DNA from: Pacificoceanicola sp048553275
GTDB taxonomy: Bacteria > Pseudomonadota > Alphaproteobacteria > Rhodobacterales > Rhodobacteraceae
Assembly (NCBI RefSeq): GCF_048553275.1
Contig: NZ_JBLZMW010000013.1
Location: forward strand, 91,746-155,745
Length of the DNA: 64,000 bases
Direction: 5' to 3'
Below the pieces are notes generated by a model, which had not been told where the DNA came from, searched no databases, and saw only the letters and a list, made by a program, of their open reading frames with translations. The translations under genes were made by a program, and so were the position numbers. The first letter of the stretch is position 1. Each line of letters begins with the position of its first letter. This document shows positions 34,792 through 43,032 of the stretch, piece by piece.

Positions 34792-36996
34792 TCAGCCGAT
34801 GATGGCGTTCAGCGTTGCACTCGGGCGCATCACTGCGGCGGTCTTCTCCGGGTCACCGTGGAAATAACCGCCCAGATCAACGGCCTTCCCCTGCTCTGCC
34901 GCCAGTTCACCGACAATCGCCGCTTCGCCTTCGTTCAGCGCCTTGGCGATGGGAGCGAAGTGTGCCGACAACTCAGTGTCCTCGGTTTGAGTCGCCAAAG
35001 CCTCGGCCCAATACCGGGCGAACCAGTAGTGGCTGTCTCGGTTGTCGGGCTCGCCGACCTTGCGGGACGGGCTGCGGTCGTGGTCGAGGATGCCCTGCGT
35101 CGCCATATCGACGGCATTGCCCAGAACACGGGCCTTCTCGTTGCCCTTCTGATCGGCGAGGAACTTGAAGCTTTCGCCCAGCGCACAGAATTCGCCAAGC
35201 GAGTCCCAGCGCAGATGGTTTTCTTCCATCAGCTGCTGCACGTGCTTGGGAGCAGAGCCGCCCGCGCCGGTCTCGAACAGACCACCGCCGTTCATCAGCT
35301 TCACGATCGAGAGCATCTTGGCAGAGGTCGCCAGTTCGAGGATCGGGAAGAGATCCGTCAGGTAGTCGCGCAGAACGTTGCCGGTGATGGCAATGGTGTT
35401 CTCACCCTTGGTGATGGTTTCAAGCGAGGCAACGGTCGCCTCGCGCGGGGCCATGATCTCGAACTTGTCGGCAACGCCCTTGGCTTCGAGGATCGGCTTG
35501 ACGTAAGCGATCAGCTCCGCATCGTGCGCGCGGTTCGAGTCGAGCCAAAAGATCGAACGATAGCCGGTTGCCTTCTGACGGTCGATCGCCAGTTGCACCC
35601 AATCCTCGATCGGCGCCTTGCGGGCCGACGCGGAGCGCCAGATGTCCCCAGCTTCGACACTGTGCGAATGCAGAACGGAGCCATCATCCAGGATCATCTT
35701 GACCGTACCGTCTTCGGGGATCTCGAAGGTGGTCGGGTGCGAGCCGTACTCTTCGGCCTTCTGCGCCATCAGACCAATGTTCTGCACTGTACCGGCGGTG
35801 GCCGGGTTCAGCTTGCCGTTGGCCTTGAAGAATTCGATGGCCGCGTCATAGACCGGCGCATAGGAGTTGTCCGGGATCACGCAGTTGGTGTCCGCCTCCT
35901 TGCCATCCGGGCCCCAGCCCTTGCCGCCCGCGCGGATCAGTGCCGGCATTGAGGCGTCGATGATGACGTCAGAGGGTACGTGCAGGTTGGTGATGCCCTT
36001 GTCGGAGTTCACCATGTACATCGGCGGACGCTCGGCGCGGACCGCTTCGATCGCGGCCATGATTTCGGGCTCGTCCTTCACGCGCTCCAACAGGGAGCCC
36101 ATGCCGCCGCTCGGGTTCACACCCAGCTCTTTCAACTTGTCGCCGTACTGCTCGAAGACCGGTGCGAGCCATGCCTTGACCGCGTGACCAAAGATGATCG
36201 GGTCGGAGACCTTCATCATGGTGGCCTTCATGTGCAGCGAGAAAAGCGTGCCTTCGGCTTTGGTCTTTTCGATCTCTTCGGCGAGGAATGAGTCAAGCGC
36301 CTTGGCGCTCATGTACGTTGCATCAACGACGGTGCCTTCGGGGTAGGAGACACCCTCTTTCAGGACCTTTTCACCGGACGCGGTTTCTAGAACGATCTTC
36401 GCGGTCGCAGCCTTCGGCAGGGTCGCGGACACTTCGTTGGAGAAGAAGTCATTGCCGTCCATGGCCGCGACGCGGGTTTTGCTGTCTGCGGACCACTCAC
36501 CCATGCGGTGCGGGTTATTCTGGGCAAAGCTCTTGACGGCTGCGGCGGCGCGGCGGTCGGAGTTGCCCTCGCGCAGGACCGGGTTCACGGCAGAGCCTTT
36601 GATCGTGTCATACTTGGCGCGGACTGCCTTTTCCTCGTCCGTGGACGGCTCATACGGGTAGTCAGGCAGCGCATAGCCCTGCTCCTGCAGTTCCTTGACG
36701 GCGGCGACAAGCTGCGGCTCGGAGGCAGAAATGTTCGGCAACTTGATGACATTGGCATCCGGCTGCTTGACCAGTTCACCAAGCGCCGCGAGATCGTCGG
36801 AGATGCGCTGATCTTCGGTCAGGTGCTCCGCGAAGGTCGCGATGATACGGCCCGCGAGGCTGATGTCCCGCGTGCCGACGCTCACGCCTGCGGCGCTTGC
36901 GAACGACTGGATGATCGGCAGGAAGGAGGCCGACGCCAGCTCAGGCGCTTCGTCCACCTTGGTGTAGATAATATCGGGCGTGTTCTGATCAGACAT
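34792..36996 (-). CDS. icd: NADP-dependent isocitrate dehydrogenase, monomeric type
   Basis: 734 residues, the length of the monomeric (IDH-II) enzymes rather than the 400-residue dimeric form. Family stretches include KLPNISASEPQL, GNSDRRAAAAVKSFAQNNPHRMG, NPSGGMGSLLERV and GGSAPKHVQQL. It oxidises isocitrate to 2-oxoglutarate in the TCA cycle and supplies NADPH. ATG 36996 (MSDQNTPDIIYTK) is preceded by AAAGGA; an upstream ATG at 37014 is possible. Confidence 0.95.
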   Translation of the reverse strand: MSDQNTPDIIYTKVDEAPELASASFLPIIQSFASAAGVSVGTRDISLAGRIIATFAEHLTEDQRISDDLAALGELVKQPDANVIKLPNISASEPQLVAAVKELQEQGYALPDYPYEPSTDEEKAVRAKYDTIKGSAVNPVLREGNSDRRAAAAVKSFAQNNPHRMGEWSADSKTRVAAMDGNDFFSNEVSATLPKAATAKIVLETASGEKVLKEGVSYPEGTVVDATYMSAKALDSFLAEEIEKTKAEGTLFSLHMKATMMKVSDPIIFGHAVKAWLAPVFEQYGDKLKELGVNPSGGMGSLLERVKDEPEIMAAIEAVRAERPPMYMVNSDKGITNLHVPSDVIIDASMPALIRAGGKGWGPDGKEADTNCVIPDNSYAPVYDAAIEFFKANGKLNPATAGTVQNIGLMAQKAEEYGSHPTTFEIPEDGTVKMILDDGSVLHSHSVEAGDIWRSASARKAPIEDWVQLAIDRQKATGYRSIFWLDSNRAHDAELIAYVKPILEAKGVADKFEIMAPREATVASLETITKGENTIAITGNVLRDYLTDLFPILELATSAKMLSIVKLMNGGGLFETGAGGSAPKHVQQLMEENHLRWDSLGEFCALGESFKFLADQKGNEKARVLGNAVDMATQGILDHDRSPSRKVGEPDNRDSHYWFARYWAEALATQTEDTELSAHFAPIAKALNEGEAAIVGELAAEQGKAVDLGGYFHGDPEKTAAVMRPSATLNAIIG

Positions 36997-37158
36997 CTTT
37001 ACCAATCCTTTCATCGGTTCCCCCCTGCATTAGATCAACACAGACAGGTTTTCCAGCGCTGTCACGGCCTGCGTTTCAGTGCTCTTCGCCGCCGTTGTAT
37101 GCAATGGGATACCGAAAATCCAGCCGTATTTTCTGCACCGCCGCATAAACTTGCGCCG

Positions 37159-38175
37159 TTACGGTTTCCACAGAAGGGTCTGGTTGCCACCGAGTTTGGA
37201 AAACGACAGCGGACGACGGGTTCGCGCCAGCGCCTCGGCCTCGCGATTTCCGCTAAGCAGGATGTAAGGTTCAAGCCAGGCCAGCTGGAAATCGTCCAGC
37301 GTATGGGTGCCGTCAAAGAAACTCTGCACCTTTCCGGTGATCGCCTCCGTCTTCTCTCCGGTGCTCAAGTCACTGAGGGTGAACGCCGCCGCACGATCCA
37401 GCGCGTTGTCGCACCGGTCCGTAAGAGAGACCCCCTGCCGCTCCAACACAAGCACCGAAGTCGCAAGCGGCGCCATGGCATGCAGTTGATAATGCAGTGC
37501 ATATTTGCCCCGGCTCATCTCCTGCGGCAGACTGCCATCGTCGTTGGCGGAACAAAGGACGTAGGCGGTGGACCACGTCGCCCAGCTTCGCATGACGACA
37601 TCGTCTGTCAGCTCCGCCGTTGCCCCCGCCGCGAGGCCGGCCCAGGCCCTCAGGTTGCCAGAGGCCGCGCCTGCCGGGGCATCTTCCCAGAACTGCATCT
37701 GCGCGGTCATGCGCCGCGTCAGCCACGCCCGGATCTCTTCGAGGCCGGCATAATCCGTGGTATGCGGCATCGCCTTGCCTGCGATGATGGCAAATGCAGC
37801 AAAGCGTGCCCCGATGGTCAGGCGCGTCGTCTCCGAACCCTGATCCGACAACGCGTCGGCCCGCGCCCATTCGGCCATCTGGCCAATCAGGCAATTTGCC
37901 TCGGTGCGCTTGCCCTCGGACGCCGCCTCCATCATCGAATCGAGACCACTTGCCAGATCGCGGATAAAGTCATCGAGCGGTCGCAAGGCGTCCTCCGTTT
38001 CTGCCTCTACCTCTTCGTTCACCGTTGCGCGGGCTTCGCCGCTGCCTTTGTAGCGGCTCTCGAACGAAAGGCTCTCGATTGGCTCTGGCGCCAGAGCGCA
38101 GCCGCCATCCTGTGCCAACCCGATCTGGGCGGCCATGACAAAGCAGAAGGTGAATAACGGCAGTTTGTGTCCCAT
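37159..38175 (-). CDS. AlgL-like (PL5 alginate lyase fold) periplasmic protein, catalytic residues apparently lost
   Basis: 338 residues with a signal peptide ending GLA-Q. The helical core WLTRRMTAQM..GNLRAWAG..LPQEMSRGKYALHYQ..APL follows the spacing I recall for AlgL (38 residues from the core Trp to LPxE). In AlgL the active site is Asn-His, Arg and Tyr. Here the His position is Leu175, the Arg position Tyr225 and the Tyr position His232; Asn174 remains. Last gene of the exopolysaccharide operon, 7 bases after the Sel1 gene. In Pseudomonas AlgL clears stray polymer from the periplasm; here a structural or binding role is more likely. Confidence 0.65.
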   Translation of the reverse strand: MGHKLPLFTFCFVMAAQIGLAQDGGCALAPEPIESLSFESRYKGSGEARATVNEEVEAETEDALRPLDDFIRDLASGLDSMMEAASEGKRTEANCLIGQMAEWARADALSDQGSETTRLTIGARFAAFAIIAGKAMPHTTDYAGLEEIRAWLTRRMTAQMQFWEDAPAGAASGNLRAWAGLAAGATAELTDDVVMRSWATWSTAYVLCSANDDGSLPQEMSRGKYALHYQLHAMAPLATSVLVLERQGVSLTDRCDNALDRAAAFTLSDLSTGEKTEAITGKVQSFFDGTHTLDDFQLAWLEPYILLSGNREAEALARTRRPLSFSKLGGNQTLLWKP

Positions 38176-38182
38176 GATGTCC

Positions 38183-40933
38183 TTACGGATTGGCGGCAGC
38201 TGCGATCAGGCGGGATAGTTCAGCGGCGCGCGGGTTACGGGCGGCTTTGGCGCGGTTCAGCCAGTCGAGCGCCGCCGCCGTGTCACGGGGCACGCCAAGG
38301 CCAAAGCCCAGCGCAAGACCCAGCTCGACCATGGCATCATCCTGACCACCCTCCGCCGCGCGGCGCAACCAATCAGCCACCACGGCGAGGTCCCTTGCGG
38401 TTTCCGCCTCGTCCTTGAGCAGCATGGCATATTTATAGCGGGCTTTCGCGTCCCCCGCCTCGGCGGCACGGCGGAACAGCTCCGCCACATCCCGGCTGTC
38501 GCGGACGATATCCTGCACGGCGGTATCCGCGATCCTGTACATGTGTAGACCCTCAATCAACGCCTGCCCCTGCGCCTCATCCAGCATCGCGCCAAGAAGC
38601 AAAGCCGCGCGGGCCGGATCAAAGGTCGGCAGGTCCGGGTCAGCGGTCAAATGATACAGGCGCAGCGGCGCCACAGGATCGCCATCCGATTGGCTGCGGG
38701 CCATCACATCGTCCGGACCCGGCGCGTTGCCTTTATCGAACAATGCAATCTGTTCGTCGGTCAGACGCAGTTTGGACAGGATATGACCGCCATCAAACTG
38801 CAGGATAACCTGCCGCCAGTGATTGGCCATGTCGGCATCACCGCGCAGGGCGTAGGCATCGCTGAGCTCGTCCGCGTCCTTGTTGCCGCAGTTCATCAGC
38901 GACACAGCGCGGTCGACGTAGTCATCAACCCTGTCATGCGGCAGGAACGGGATGGCGAACATCAAAGCAAGAAAATCGCCGCGCTCCTCGATCACATCCT
39001 TGAATTCGTCATAGACCTGCTTCGCACTCGCGGTGTAGTCCGCTGCGCTTGTGCTCTTGGCCAGAAGGCGGGACTTGAGCCGGATGGAGGCCCCCTCACC
39101 GCGCACACCGGCCATGGTGAGCATATGCAGCATCTCCCTGGCCACTTCGGGATCACGGGCCATATCCTCCGCCAATGCCACGGAAAGATCCAAAGCCGTG
39201 GTTACCCCGTTGTTGAGATAGACACGGCGGAAAAACTCGATCGCCAAATCCCACTCGGCGGGCGATTGCGCAAGATCCAGCTCCATACGGCCGAAGGTTT
39301 CCAGCGCTTTGTCCGACCGGCTGATCTGCTTGGCCCAATAGCGCAGGGCGCGATCTGCCGTCAGTGGATCGGACTGCATCCGCTGGCCGATCTCCGCGCG
39401 GGCTTGGGTGCGTCCTTCGAGCGCGTGTGTCTGCAACCGCGCAAGCCGCTCTGGCGACCGAAAGGGGCTGAGGGTCAGCGCATCCCCGGCGCTCAGGACC
39501 ACGGACGGATCGAAGGTCGCGCGGTAGGAATCGCTCCAATGCGTCGCTTCACGCAGACGCGGTGCATCGTTCATTTGACAGCGGTACAGCGAATTCAGAC
39601 GATCCATCGACGACACCATGCCGAACCGTTCCACTGTCTCAAGCAACAGGTTCTCCGCGCGATTGATCCGCACCGGATCATCGCGGTAGCGAACCAGCAA
39701 CCCGGCCAGCATCTGCATGCCCTGCTCGTCCCCTCGCCGCACGGCCTCTTCGAGCAATTCCAGAACCTCCGGCTCGGCTCTCCAGCGCCCGCGCCGCTCG
39801 ATCAGTTCCTTTGCAATATCGGTAAAGACAAACCCGGGGGCCGCAGGCAGCAGGGCCTGCTCGCGCAGGTATTGCAGGCGCAGGCTATCCTCGTTGATGA
39901 CCAGCCCGTTGATCTTCAGGCCCAGTTCCAGATACGGGATCAGGCTGCGATGGACACGGCGACGATCCTGATCATGATTAAACCCGAGGATCTCTTCGAG
40001 GTCGTCTTCGGTGACCGCCCCGCTGGCCAGCAGTAGGCTCGTCTGTCGGTCGTCCGGCGCCACGCCCAGTTCCCGCGCGCGGGAAAGGTAGTGACGCATT
40101 TCATCGATGTCCTTCTGATCGGCATCGGCGTTCAGATGATACTCCACAACGCGCCACGCCGCTTCGGCCCCGCCCATATCGGCAGCAAAGCGGCGCCAAG
40201 CCTTGGCAATCTCGGGATTGGCGATGACCATCTCCCCCTTGATGTACTCCTGCGCGATCCGTTCGGCACGGGCGCAGACACCCGGATTCAGCTCGCCGAG
40301 AAGCCCACCGAAGGCCATGGTGATCGTCAGGTCCAGCGGTGCATCCCAGCCGTCGAGCGCCTCACCACGCGCCAGCATCTGCGCGATCTGCGCCAACGCG
40401 CGGGCGTTGCCGCCAAAGGCCGCTTCGCGCACCATTTCGCGGGCAAACGGGCGATCGACCGGGACACCGATCCCTTCGGTATAATAGCGGGCCAGTGTCA
40501 GCCGCTGATTGTTCGTGAGCTGATCTAGGCGCGCGCGCAGCTGAGGGATCAGGGCGCGGGCTTCGAGGTCGACCATCCGGCGGGCGCGCAGGTGCAGCGT
40601 GACGCGGGCAAACCGCTCGTCAATCCCGGCAAACTCAGGGTCCAGACGGGCTTTCCACGAGATCAGAGCGTCAATGAAGTCAAACCATCGTGCGGCGTCC
40701 TCTCGCTGCAGGCGGCGAATGTCCCGGTCGATAAAGTCGATCCGCAACGCGTCCGTCAACTCGATCTCGCCAAGCCCCTGTTCGGTGTTGATGTCCGCTT
40801 CACCAGGCGGCGGCGCGTTACAGACATTGCGCGGCGCAATGTTCGGCGGCAGGAATTCGATCGGCAAGGGTTCGGCCCGTACCACCTGGCACAGGGTCAC
40901 AAAGGCGAAAGCCGCAAGAACGATCCGGCGCAT
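38183..40933 (-). CDS. Large Sel1/TPR-repeat periplasmic protein (AlgK-position scaffold)
   Basis: 916 residues with a cleavable signal peptide (MRRIVLAAFAFVTLCQVVRA) and no lipobox. The rest is helical repeats; clear Sel1 repeats stand near the C-terminus (DVAELFRRAAEAGDAKARYKYAMLL, then ADWLRRAAEGGQDDAMVELGLALGFGLG) and weaker ones at about 160-300 (GGNARALAQIAQMLARGE). Pseudomonas AlgK is a Sel1-repeat lipoprotein about half this size that links the inner and outer membrane parts of the exporter. The ATG overlaps the stop of the AlgX-like gene (TAATG). Confidence 0.75.
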   Translation of the reverse strand: MRRIVLAAFAFVTLCQVVRAEPLPIEFLPPNIAPRNVCNAPPPGEADINTEQGLGEIELTDALRIDFIDRDIRRLQREDAARWFDFIDALISWKARLDPEFAGIDERFARVTLHLRARRMVDLEARALIPQLRARLDQLTNNQRLTLARYYTEGIGVPVDRPFAREMVREAAFGGNARALAQIAQMLARGEALDGWDAPLDLTITMAFGGLLGELNPGVCARAERIAQEYIKGEMVIANPEIAKAWRRFAADMGGAEAAWRVVEYHLNADADQKDIDEMRHYLSRARELGVAPDDRQTSLLLASGAVTEDDLEEILGFNHDQDRRRVHRSLIPYLELGLKINGLVINEDSLRLQYLREQALLPAAPGFVFTDIAKELIERRGRWRAEPEVLELLEEAVRRGDEQGMQMLAGLLVRYRDDPVRINRAENLLLETVERFGMVSSMDRLNSLYRCQMNDAPRLREATHWSDSYRATFDPSVVLSAGDALTLSPFRSPERLARLQTHALEGRTQARAEIGQRMQSDPLTADRALRYWAKQISRSDKALETFGRMELDLAQSPAEWDLAIEFFRRVYLNNGVTTALDLSVALAEDMARDPEVAREMLHMLTMAGVRGEGASIRLKSRLLAKSTSAADYTASAKQVYDEFKDVIEERGDFLALMFAIPFLPHDRVDDYVDRAVSLMNCGNKDADELSDAYALRGDADMANHWRQVILQFDGGHILSKLRLTDEQIALFDKGNAPGPDDVMARSQSDGDPVAPLRLYHLTADPDLPTFDPARAALLLGAMLDEAQGQALIEGLHMYRIADTAVQDIVRDSRDVAELFRRAAEAGDAKARYKYAMLLKDEAETARDLAVVADWLRRAAEGGQDDAMVELGLALGFGLGVPRDTAAALDWLNRAKAARNPRAAELSRLIAAAANP

Positions 40934-42246
40934 TATTTTACCTCCGGTTCCGGGCAGGCAAAGAGCCGGGCCTCACGCCCGACATCACCTTCGGGAAGGA
41001 TTTCAACCGAGGACAGCCCAACCGGCCAAAGTCCCGACATTGGCACGAAGAAGCGTCCGGTCAGCCAGGCGTCTTCATGACGATGGATCTGGCGGATGCG
41101 GCGGTGACCCCGCTCATTGAGAAAAACGAAGCGGACGGATTGGGTGTCCGTGCTGTCGCTGTCAAACCGCAGACTGATGTCTCGCCCAGCCAGAGCCGAA
41201 AGATCGGCCCGCAGCGCGCGGCCATCGGGCGAGGCAAAGACTGGCAGCGCGTCGGTACACTCCGGGCCAGCCGCCGCAATCAGCTCGCGCATGGGCTGAT
41301 CGCCACCATCGGCGAGATTGTCCCGGATCGGATGCTCCCAAATCAGCAGATCCGGCCGCGCCGCCCGAAACGCATCCGAGGTCAGATAACTCGACATCGC
41401 GGCAAACGGCCCGCCCTCCGGAACCGTGTACTGCGCGACGGTCAACCCTGTTGCCGCCTGCAAGCGCTGTGCCAATCCGGTCGCGGGCGCGCCGCTCATT
41501 TCGGTTCCAATCAGCGCAATCCGTGCGAGATCGCCATCCTGCAACGCACCGGGCATTTGCCCGGCGTCCGTCACGATGCGCGGCGCGGTCGGGATCGGCA
41601 AAGAAGCAGAGCAGCTTTCCTGAAGATCAAGGCGCATGGTGGAAAACAGCGGCTCCGGCCCCGCCTCGCGGATCGTGAAGTCCGCCGCCGGATAATCCGC
41701 CACCCCCGCAATGACCTCTGCCAAGGCTTCGGAAAGCGCCGCTGCCCCATGTGAGGACAGACGCGGATCGGCGCCGAAGTAGGATGGCTGCGCCAATCCC
41801 GCCCGCGCCAGCGTTGCGCGTGCGTCGAGGGTGACGATGCCGCCTTCTGACAGCGCTTTCAGGCTCTGGTCATAGACAGTGGTGGCAACGTCGACATCAT
41901 AGCCAAGATAGCGGGCCATCGGCGGCAATTGCCACGGCTGACCCAGTGCTTTCGTCGGCATCGGCAGGTAAACCAATGTCGTGCCACGCGCCGCCAAAGC
42001 TCGCGACAAAGCGGCGATCTGGGCCACGTTGCCCTCCGTCAACCCTTGGGCCATCATCAGGTCCGGGTCGATACGGTAGAACATCCCGCCGTCACCTTCG
42101 ACGCTCGGCAAGGCGTCGGACTCGTAAAGCCCTTCACAGCCAAAGCCTGAGGATTGGGCCGAAACCGGCATGGCCAGCGACGCACAAAAGGCCAGCGCCA
42201 AAGCCGAGGCTTGCCCTGTTTTCGTTCGATGGACCTCGTGTGTCAT
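40933..42246 (-). CDS. AlgX/AlgJ-like SGNH-fold protein, acetyltransferase triad apparently lost
   Basis: 437 residues from ATG 42246, with a signal peptide ending VSA-Q. The SGNH-like core is recognisable from PMPTKALGQPWQLP, YFGADPRLSSHGA, ALIGTEMS and LLIWEHPIRDN, then a C-terminal carbohydrate-binding-like beta domain. In AlgX the triad lies in DTHW and a GTS serine. Here those positions read D160-P-R-L and G-T-E249, so the His and Ser are missing. No algI, algJ or algF is found nearby, in line with an unacetylated product. ATG 42273 is an alternative start. Confidence 0.7.
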   Translation of the reverse strand: MTHEVHRTKTGQASALALAFCASLAMPVSAQSSGFGCEGLYESDALPSVEGDGGMFYRIDPDLMMAQGLTEGNVAQIAALSRALAARGTTLVYLPMPTKALGQPWQLPPMARYLGYDVDVATTVYDQSLKALSEGGIVTLDARATLARAGLAQPSYFGADPRLSSHGAAALSEALAEVIAGVADYPAADFTIREAGPEPLFSTMRLDLQESCSASLPIPTAPRIVTDAGQMPGALQDGDLARIALIGTEMSGAPATGLAQRLQAATGLTVAQYTVPEGGPFAAMSSYLTSDAFRAARPDLLIWEHPIRDNLADGGDQPMRELIAAAGPECTDALPVFASPDGRALRADLSALAGRDISLRFDSDSTDTQSVRFVFLNERGHRRIRQIHRHEDAWLTGRFFVPMSGLWPVGLSSVEILPEGDVGREARLFACPEPEVK

Positions 42247-42282
42247 GGGACAGCCCCCGCTCCCCTTGGTCATATCTCGCCC

Positions 42283-43032
42283 TTACCCGTCACCGGCATA
42301 TCGTGTGTTCATCAAGACAAGCAGGTTCTCTGCCGTGGTCCTGATGCCAAGGTGGCGCGAGCCATACGCCTTCTCCAGAAGCCCGCGCGCCCGTTCAAGC
42401 GCTGCCTCGCTCGGCGCGTCCTGCGCCAGCAGGGCCGTGGCCATGCGCAGCTCCACTTTGCCGTCGGCGTTCTGCTCGCCTTGGGCGAGGATCTTCTTGC
42501 GCGTGCTGTCGCTGAGCGCACCAAAGAGCTTGTCCCGGCCGTTGAACACCACAACCGCATCCAGAGCCAGCGTATTTCCCGCCCAGGCATGGGCATAAAG
42601 GACTTTGATGTACTCGCGAATCCTGTCGCGCGGCTCGCTGTTCGGGTCCAGCAGCCGCATCGCTTCGATCATGTCAGGCAAGGTCCAGACTCGACCAGCC
42701 CCAACCGCGACCGCACTGTAGTAAGCCACGTCAGAGGCGCTCGACTGAGCCTTGCCCTGCGCGATCAACCGGCGGACATAGCGCTGCGCGGCAAGGCCAT
42801 CGCCATGGTCCGCCAGCCGTCGCAGGCTGTCGTCCGGGACATCCTGTTTCGCGTGCATCGCGCGCCGCGCGCGGATCAAATCCGCAGGCAGTCCTCTCAT
42901 GCTGCGTCTGTCCGGAGTGACGGTCACACTGATCTGCCGCGTTTCGGCATCGTCCGAGAACGGCATCGGAATGGTCTGCGCCTGCAGTGCGCCGGCCATC
43001 AGACAGCACAACAAGAACGCCCGAACCTTCAT
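42283..43032 (-). CDS. Periplasmic helical-repeat protein of the exopolysaccharide operon
   Basis: 249 residues, signal peptide MKVRAFLLCCLMAGALQA. The mature protein is alpha-helical with Sel1/TPR-like spacing (RRLADHGDGLAAQRYVRRLIAQG, RARGLLEKAYGSRHLGIRTTAENLLVLM). It may stand in for AlgK together with the larger Sel1 protein. I chose the ATG overlapping the AlgG-like stop (ATGA) because GGGAG sits 8 bases before it; an ATG two codons upstream is too close to that signal. No enzyme motif is seen. Confidence 0.7.
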   Translation of the reverse strand: MKVRAFLLCCLMAGALQAQTIPMPFSDDAETRQISVTVTPDRRSMRGLPADLIRARRAMHAKQDVPDDSLRRLADHGDGLAAQRYVRRLIAQGKAQSSASDVAYYSAVAVGAGRVWTLPDMIEAMRLLDPNSEPRDRIREYIKVLYAHAWAGNTLALDAVVVFNGRDKLFGALSDSTRKKILAQGEQNADGKVELRMATALLAQDAPSEAALERARGLLEKAYGSRHLGIRTTAENLLVLMNTRYAGDG

